NCBI RefSeq assembly: GCF_030867145.1
Contig: NC_134443.1
Location: 3,658,001 to 3,722,000 of the forward strand
DNA from: Opisthocomus hoazin
Taxonomy: Eukaryota; Chordata; Aves; Opisthocomiformes; Opisthocomidae
Length of the DNA stretch: 64,000 nucleotides
Direction of reading: 5' to 3'
Shown here piece after piece: positions 57,813 to 64,000 of this stretch. The first letter of the stretch is position 1; each line of letters begins with the position of its first letter. Under the pieces are notes generated by a model. It did no database searches. It was not told the origin of the DNA and saw only the letters and a program-made list of their open reading frames with translations. A program made the position numbers and the translations under genes.

Positions 57813-59603
57813 GTTTCTTACCCAGAAGTAAGCCTGAGTGTGACTGAAATAACAGCATCCCTGTAGCCCAAGAAGCAGCTGGCTGTTCCTGACCATTGAG
57901 CTCAGAAAAAGGAGGAGATGCAGAGACTGCAGCCCTCTGGAGAAGTCTCAAGAAGAACCAATCAGTGCTTCTGCCAGAAGTTACAGCAGAGATGAAGCTC
58001 CAGCACAGCCATGCTGCTCACACACAGACCACTGAAAACCAGCATAAGTTTAACCATTGGATCATACCCTCTATGCAGAGTCCAAGACCAAAAGCTGTAA
58101 GCCATCACTATCTTCCTATCTAGCAGGTAGGACACGTGATTACCAATGTGGGGCTCACACAACATAATATCAATCATCAAAGCACATGTGCACATCTGGC
58201 CCCAGTGCTGGCGTGCCTTCATTGCATTGCGCTTCACCTTGGGATGGCATGACTCAACGCCTCCAGCATATCTCTGTTGACTGTCACAGATGTGAAGGGC
58301 ACAGATGAGGATGCCTCTTCAGTGGATGACTGTGAGTGGAGACATAAACCCACTCTTTCTCTATGCTCCATCATCTTGAGCTGCATACACAACACTTGCA
58401 AGTCATCTATGCAAAGATAAGCCTAACTCGATCATCAGCCAGAGCTTTAGCATAATTGTGAGCTGTTTAAGCCTCAGGTTCAGGCTTCAGTAATGGCTTT
58501 TGAGGGAACTAGCAGTATATAACAACATGACTAATGATGCACAGTATTTAGCATATGCAAAGGACCTCATTTTCAGTAGCTACTTACAGCACCTTTTGAT
58601 GATGAGACCCTGTGCAACTGTGTATCTTCTATTAAGAGGACAGTATGTCTATTTGTGTACCAAAGGTTTTAATTTATCCTGTCTCAGAAGAGACCCAATG
58701 GAAGCAGAACATTTTGCTGCCTTCAGGAAACCAAGAAGTACCTTTTTGCACTGGTCTCAGACATAAGCTTGGTGTGTGGGCAGCTCTGCATTTACCAAAG
58801 GCCAGGCATGCTGATAAAATACCTGATAACAGGCCTTGTGCTTGGAAAGAAATGTCTTTTAGAGCACTTTCTGACATGCATGTAACTCCCTCAAGCAGCA
58901 TCTTGTGCCCTCTGGACACATGGGCCTAAACTTGCAGTCTAATTTCTCTTCTGACAAGAAATAGCTAAAAAGGAAGACACTGCTGTGATAAATCACCATT
59001 TCAGTGAGGTCTCTGTCTGTGCCACACATGATGTCCTCTTAAGTAAACTAAAGGAATAAGATCCAGCCGGAGGAAACACCATTTTACAAGGTCTTCTGGA
59101 TGCTTGTAACAAGGTTAACCTGTCAGGGTAAGTTCAGTGGCATTAGCTCTACTCTTCCGTTAAGATCCCTGACACAAACTGCAGCTGCTCCACAAAGATT
59201 AACAGAAATAAGAAACATGGCATCTCCCTCAGGAATGCAAGAAATAGCTCTGGTGCAAGACACCAGCAAAATATCCAGAGACAATGACCAGAGGCTTCTA
59301 ATTATCCTAGTCTGTAATAATGAATTCAAATGAGGAAGTACATATGCAATATGAAAACAAAGGGATGTATTGAGGGGGATTTACTAGGGCATCTTCCCCA
59401 GCTGTGGACAAGGACAACAGGGGAAAATCTTCTCCCAGCTGAACCACACCTGGGAAAGTAGCAGGGAAGGAGTCCACCCTCCAATGGGAATACAGGCAGG
59501 GGTGAACCAGGCTGGTGTTGCTCACTCATGACTCAGCCACACTGACAATAAAAAAAGCCAACCAAACCCTAAAAAAAAACCCCACATGGCAAAAGTTGTG
59601 AGT
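57813..59603. other. Unassigned non-coding sequence
   Basis: No frame above about 94 codons and no repeat that I recognise. Confidence 0.4.
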
Positions 59604-59760
59604 CAAAGAAAAAGGGGGAGTTGTGGGGCGTTTATTTGGAGAACCGAGAAGACCGTCTTCAGGGGATCAAAACCCACCATGAAGACGATAAGAAGCTTGA
59701 ACTTGTTCAGACATGGCCTTAGAGCTGTATTTCTATGATGTGAACTAATTAAAATCAAAC
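59604..59760 (+). mobile_element. Possible polypurine tract and LTR start (low confidence)
   Basis: A purine run aaagaaaaagggggag at about 59606-59621 is followed at once by ttgtggggcg, the arrangement of a retroviral polypurine tract and the TG of a 3' LTR. About 130 bp of LTR-like sequence may follow. There is no opposite end and no coding sequence upstream, so this may be coincidental. Confidence 0.35.
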
Positions 59761-62254
59761 ATGGAAGTGCTAGTGCTAAGGCAGTTTCCCTGTTTCAGAC
59801 CCCTGCAGCAGACGGAGACCACACAGATGCCTTCTGAAGGCCACAAGTACCGTACTGAGTGCTTCCACCTGACATGGGAACTGGAGGAACACACACGTAG
59901 CAATCATGAAAGGAGCATGCTACCATCATCAGTGCCCCCACGTGAGGCCAGCTTACAGTTAAAGGTGCACAATTCAAACAACTGTGGCACCACAGGAGAA
60001 GGCTGGAAGGTGGAGGAGACAGCCAGGCAAGACTACTTTCTGTGTACCCCATTTCTTGTGCTCTTCTCTGGGGAGTGGTGAGGGGGGGAGAAAGATGAAA
60101 GCTTTATTCAATGCATCTTGAAAGTTTGCACAAAGGAAATCCTGTATTTGAACAGCTATAGTCAAACAAAAGTGTCAGGTGGGCACAGAAGTAACACGTG
60201 GAAATACAGAACTGAGACATACTGACCTTTGCTGAGTCCAGTGCTCTTCATGTTCTGCTTCTTCAAGCTGTTTTCTGTATTGCGGTAGCTGGGCAAGAGC
60301 TGTATGGACGCTATCTTCTCTGCACTGGCATTTTCCAAATCTCTGTTTCCTGCTAAATTGCATCATCAGTGCTTTCTTCACCTTACATTTCTTCAACTTT
60401 TTTCCTCTTATTTTTGCCTCATTTCACTCAATGTTGCTTTTGCCCATCCCCTTCAAACACCCATCTAGATTATGAGCCCAGGCAGAGATTTCCTGCTCAG
60501 CAGCAGGAGGTGGAAAGAGCATCCCAAACACTGAGGGCTGGCCCTCGGTAGCAGGGAAGGGATAGCAATTCTTGTACTCTCAAGCAGAAATAAGGTGGGC
60601 CAGGCCAGGACGACGCCAGACGGCTGAGATATTTTAGCAGTGATGCATTCATCGTTCTTATCCGTGCCCCATTTGCAGCAAGAGCGGTGCATAGTGAAAC
60701 CCCACAGCAAAGACCATAAGAGCAGCTATGCTGGTGCGGAGGAAGATGACATGTCCCACCAGGGTTTCTGCAGTTCTCACAGGGAAGAGGAGTCAGCCAT
60801 CCCCACACCACCATCCCAAGGCATGCAACAACCCATCTCCCACAGGGTGGGTGCAGCTGCTGGACCCCCCCTCCCCCAGGCCTGGAGGTGTGACTCCACC
60901 CTTGCACCCTCAGACAGGGCTTTGGAAGGGACTGAGGGGAGTCCAGCCTCCACCACTTACTGCTGCTCTGCTACCCACCAGGCCGTGTCTCCCCTTTCTG
61001 CCCCCATGTTCACTTTACTGGGCACTTCCCCAAGTTTGTCACCTCCCCCCCCCTTTTCCAGGTTCACCCAGTTTCCACTGTCCCCGCTCCTCCCATGCTC
61101 TCATGTGTGTTTCTTCCACTCTCCTATTGCCATCTCTCCTCAGATACTGTGTCTATGTCTGTCCAACCTTTTGTAGACAGAGAGCTGCCACCCCATATCC
61201 CTCCTGACATCTCCCCCAAAAATGCTCACTCCCATGGGACACATACCAGTCTTTCTCTGCACAGAAGTAGGGGAAAGCTGAGGAAAGGGGGTCCCCTTAC
61301 CCTCTCACTAGCACCTCTCTCCACTGACCACTCCTCCTTCAGCTCTGTGGCCCAGACAGTCGCTGCCAGAGACCCTTGACAATTGGAAAACACGAGCGTT
61401 GGAGCAGAAGCCAGGCTGTGCCTTTGCTCAGGCACAAAAGTGGGACACAGAGACAAGGCACAAGACTTTTTTTGCAGCAACAACGCATGGGAAAGATGCA
61501 GTGAGAGAGGGGCTGGAGCATGAGAGCTCAGAACTGGAGATTTCACTGAGGTCCTCCACTAGAAATCTCATGGTGATTCCTCATTTATAATTACACTGAG
61601 ACCTAGCAGTTCACTGGGCCTACAGTAGTATTGCTAGTGCTCCAGATTCTGAGTCCTGTGACGCCCAGGCTAGTGCCTTACAGAAATTCATCAAATCACA
61701 CTAAAGCTGTTATCATTCAAGACTGCAGTTTTAACAAGAGAATACGTGATGGATGTCGAAGGACAACTACACTATCATTAGAGATGAGCCGTGGAGTATA
61801 CAGCCTTTGTAAAGTTTTCCCACATGGTGCAGACGAGACTGGATTTACCGTGGACCTTTGCTGCCCTAAACCTTGTACAATGGTTTCATCCATCTAGACT
61901 AAATAAAACAGGTGCAGCCCACCCCAGCCTTGACGGGGAAAGAGAGAGGTCCTCCTCTTTATTCTGGAAAAATAATGATAGAAGACTGCCAATATTGTAT
62001 AACAGAGACACCATGCCACAATTTACACACTAAATATGATATGAGCTAATGTAGAGATTGCCTTTCTGACCTCTCTGACCATGCAATGACAACTTCAAAT
62101 GTCCTCAGGTGTGTAAGAGGGTGAAATCATGCTTTTTATATACACCATCACACACCACTATTTTGCAAGACCCCAACATACATAACGATATTGTCCCTTT
62201 ATCAACTTACAATATTGAAGTGAAATAGGCTCCTGAGCCCAGGGTCAGGGTTTA
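59761..62254. other. Unassigned non-coding sequence
   Basis: Contains a GC-richer stretch near 60450-61350 with plus-strand frames of 178 and 159 codons that overlap in different frames. Neither has a recognisable domain, and their Pro/Ser/Leu content follows base composition. Confidence 0.4.
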
Positions 62255-62315
62255 GGGCATGCCCAGGTGAGGCTGGTCAGGGCCATTAAAGCTTGTTGAT
62301 GTCCTCAGGGTCCTG
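62255..62315. repeat. Dispersed repeat fragment, copy 2
   Basis: Shares gtgaggctggtcaggg and the following attaaagcttgttgatgtcc-type stretch with the fragment at 39790-39885, in the same orientation. Family not recognised. Confidence 0.45.
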
Positions 62316-64000
62316 GCACAGACACATGTTTTTCAAAAAGGACAGTCACACAAAAATACTGCTCAAAGTAAGGCAATGGCAAACATGCATGTCCCTTCTG
62401 CATGTGGCTAACGTTTTTCTGCATTGTTACATCTTTTTTTTTTGCAGTGTATTGTGAAAGCATAGCTCATCAAACATTATACATGTAGACAATTTTCAAA
62501 AGACCCGTCTGGCATTCACTGTAATGAATGGCAGGATCTATCTGCTTAAACCTATTGAAACATTTAATCACAGATTGGCTTGTCTGAGAAACAGTATGCG
62601 AACTGGCGAAAATGTTCAGCTATCTATGCCTGTGTGTATGACAGGACTGAAACTGCGGCTGGGCATGCACACTTCATTTTGCCCCAAAATTTGTGATATT
62701 AAACCCCGACAATTTTCATCCCTGTTCTGAGGCTGGCTAAATAATCCAGACTTGGAGAAGCTTCCCAAGTCACTCTTAAATCAGGCATTTATCATGGTTC
62801 ATCTGAAGCAGTTATTTTAGAGAGACACCCCAGGGAGAGATTCAATTGGCTGTTTATAGATGCTTAAAATACAGCCACCTGCATTTCATCCAGGCACCCA
62901 TAGCTCCCTTTACTGTCAGTGGAGGTAATGGGTGCGGGTCATGTCATCCTAAAGTAGGCATCTAAAATAGCTTAAATGAATCTTAAATGAACTCCATTCC
63001 CAAATGTAATTTAAAGACGCAAAAAGACAGCAAATGTACTGCTTCCTTTAGGATATGTTCTCCTGACAGACTCTCCTCCTTGTTAAATGTCTGAATCATA
63101 TTTTGAGCTTGAAATCGCTTAAAATCTTTCATCGCTGAGTCTTAGTACATGTCTGCCTGTTGTATTAAATATTCCTCCACTCACATTCTTTGCTAGGTAC
63201 ATAAATCGTGCACACAGTCAAGTAACTTCCCAACCTTTCCCTTGCATTGCTTCCTTTCCTTTTCATGCTAAATCCTACAGAGGCAACAGTACCTGGAAGC
63301 TGTTCTTCTAATATGATGTTTCTTAGCTTTTCATTTGTTTTCTTCAGGAAACCCAACATTGGGCACATAAAAGAAGGAGCTCTGGTCTCCACTACTTAGA
63401 AATTTTGCTAGCCACTAGCATTTGAATTGATTGGCCTCCAAAATAAAAATCGTGCCCCAAACCTTACAGTACAGAGGTAGAAGGCCAGAGATCATCATCT
63501 TTTTGTGCAAGAAAAGGATTTGATGGTGAATATGAGGCGTGAGAGGCATAAGGGGACTTCTTGCACAAGCACAGGTCTACACTCTAAGCAAGCATACAAT
63601 GCTTTGTCCCATCTCACCTCCACATCTCCAGGCACTTTTATGCCCATCATTCTGGTGACACTTTCAGATTTTTTGGTCTCTGACCTTAGCTTGCTCTGGG
63701 TCAGCACTTTACACTTCAACTCCAAGGCATGTGCCTTCAGAGACAAATCATGCTGCTTATTTATGACACCTGGAAACACCAGACTATTCCTGTTAAAAGT
63801 TCTAAATGGCTCCTTTTTTTTTTTCCCCTCCAGCAGGATTACCACAGAGCAATACTTTCTGTAAATTTTGATCTACACCAAAAAAATTATCTGAATGGAA
63901 ACCATTGTGCAGCTTTGGAGGAAGCAGATCCTGAGGTCACTCCAAGATTAGCAATCTCAAGTCACCCCACCAGCTCGAGAAAAGCTGCCTGCCTCCAAAG
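62316..64000. other. Unassigned non-coding sequence to the end of the window
   Basis: AT-leaning DNA with frames of at most about 119 codons, overlapping on opposite strands at 63495-63864. None is recognised. Nothing else is visible. Confidence 0.4.

Noticed and set aside
60640-61207. Overlapping plus-strand frames of 178 and 159 codons
   Set aside because: They occupy different frames over the same Pro/Ser-rich sequence and neither shows a known domain.
1-64000. Telomeric TTAGGG arrays marking a chromosome end
   Set aside because: No tandem run of the hexamer was seen.

Overview
The window looks like nuclear DNA from a bird. The evidence is the 3' end of a CR1 (chicken repeat 1) LINE with its octamer tail (35623-35905), a decayed CR1-type ORF1 (44721-45411), several LTRs of kinds that I recognise from avian genomes, and a vertebrate-type tRNA-Arg(UCU) gene. 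I cannot name the species. Repeat family assignments come from memory of avian repeats, not from a search. No intact protein-coding gene can be supported. The long open frames lie in satellite DNA or in non-coding sequence, and I could not assemble any exon chain.

Layout. (1) 1-17733: one GC-rich head-to-tail satellite with a 191-bp period and about 93 monomers. Each monomer has a nearly invariant core and a variable linker. Marker variants show higher-order structure, including a 15-monomer (2865-bp) repeat present in tandem. (2) 17766-22345: an A-rich, strand-asymmetric array with a period of about 165 bp. It is interrupted by a probable interspersed repeat (20652-21017) and a GC-rich segment of unknown nature (21501-22138). 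(3) 22346-25639: largely unassigned sequence with a ~51-bp pyrimidine-rich minisatellite. (4) 25640-27205: a GA-rich array with a period of about 83 bp. Its unit resembles half of the 165-bp unit, so both arrays probably descend from one ~83-bp monomer. (5) 27216-28680: the 3' part of an ERVL-like provirus, comprising a broken integrase, non-coding 3' sequence and an LTR. (6) 28681-64000: ordinary gene-poor DNA. It holds the tRNA gene (minus strand, 30484-30557), a 5'-truncated CR1 beside an orphan CpG island, a solo LTR with a 5-bp target duplication (40519-41654), the CR1 ORF1 relic, and two LTR fragments in opposite orientations (50249-51368).

Function. The only gene that appears intact is the tRNA. 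It keeps its A box, B box, acceptor pairing and a nearby T-tract terminator. The left 28 kb reads as the edge of a heterochromatic block, pericentromeric or similar, grading into an euchromatic flank. That location is an inference. The most unusual content is the 191-bp satellite with its higher-order organisation and the pair of purine-biased arrays that share a monomer. I found no multi-gene system.
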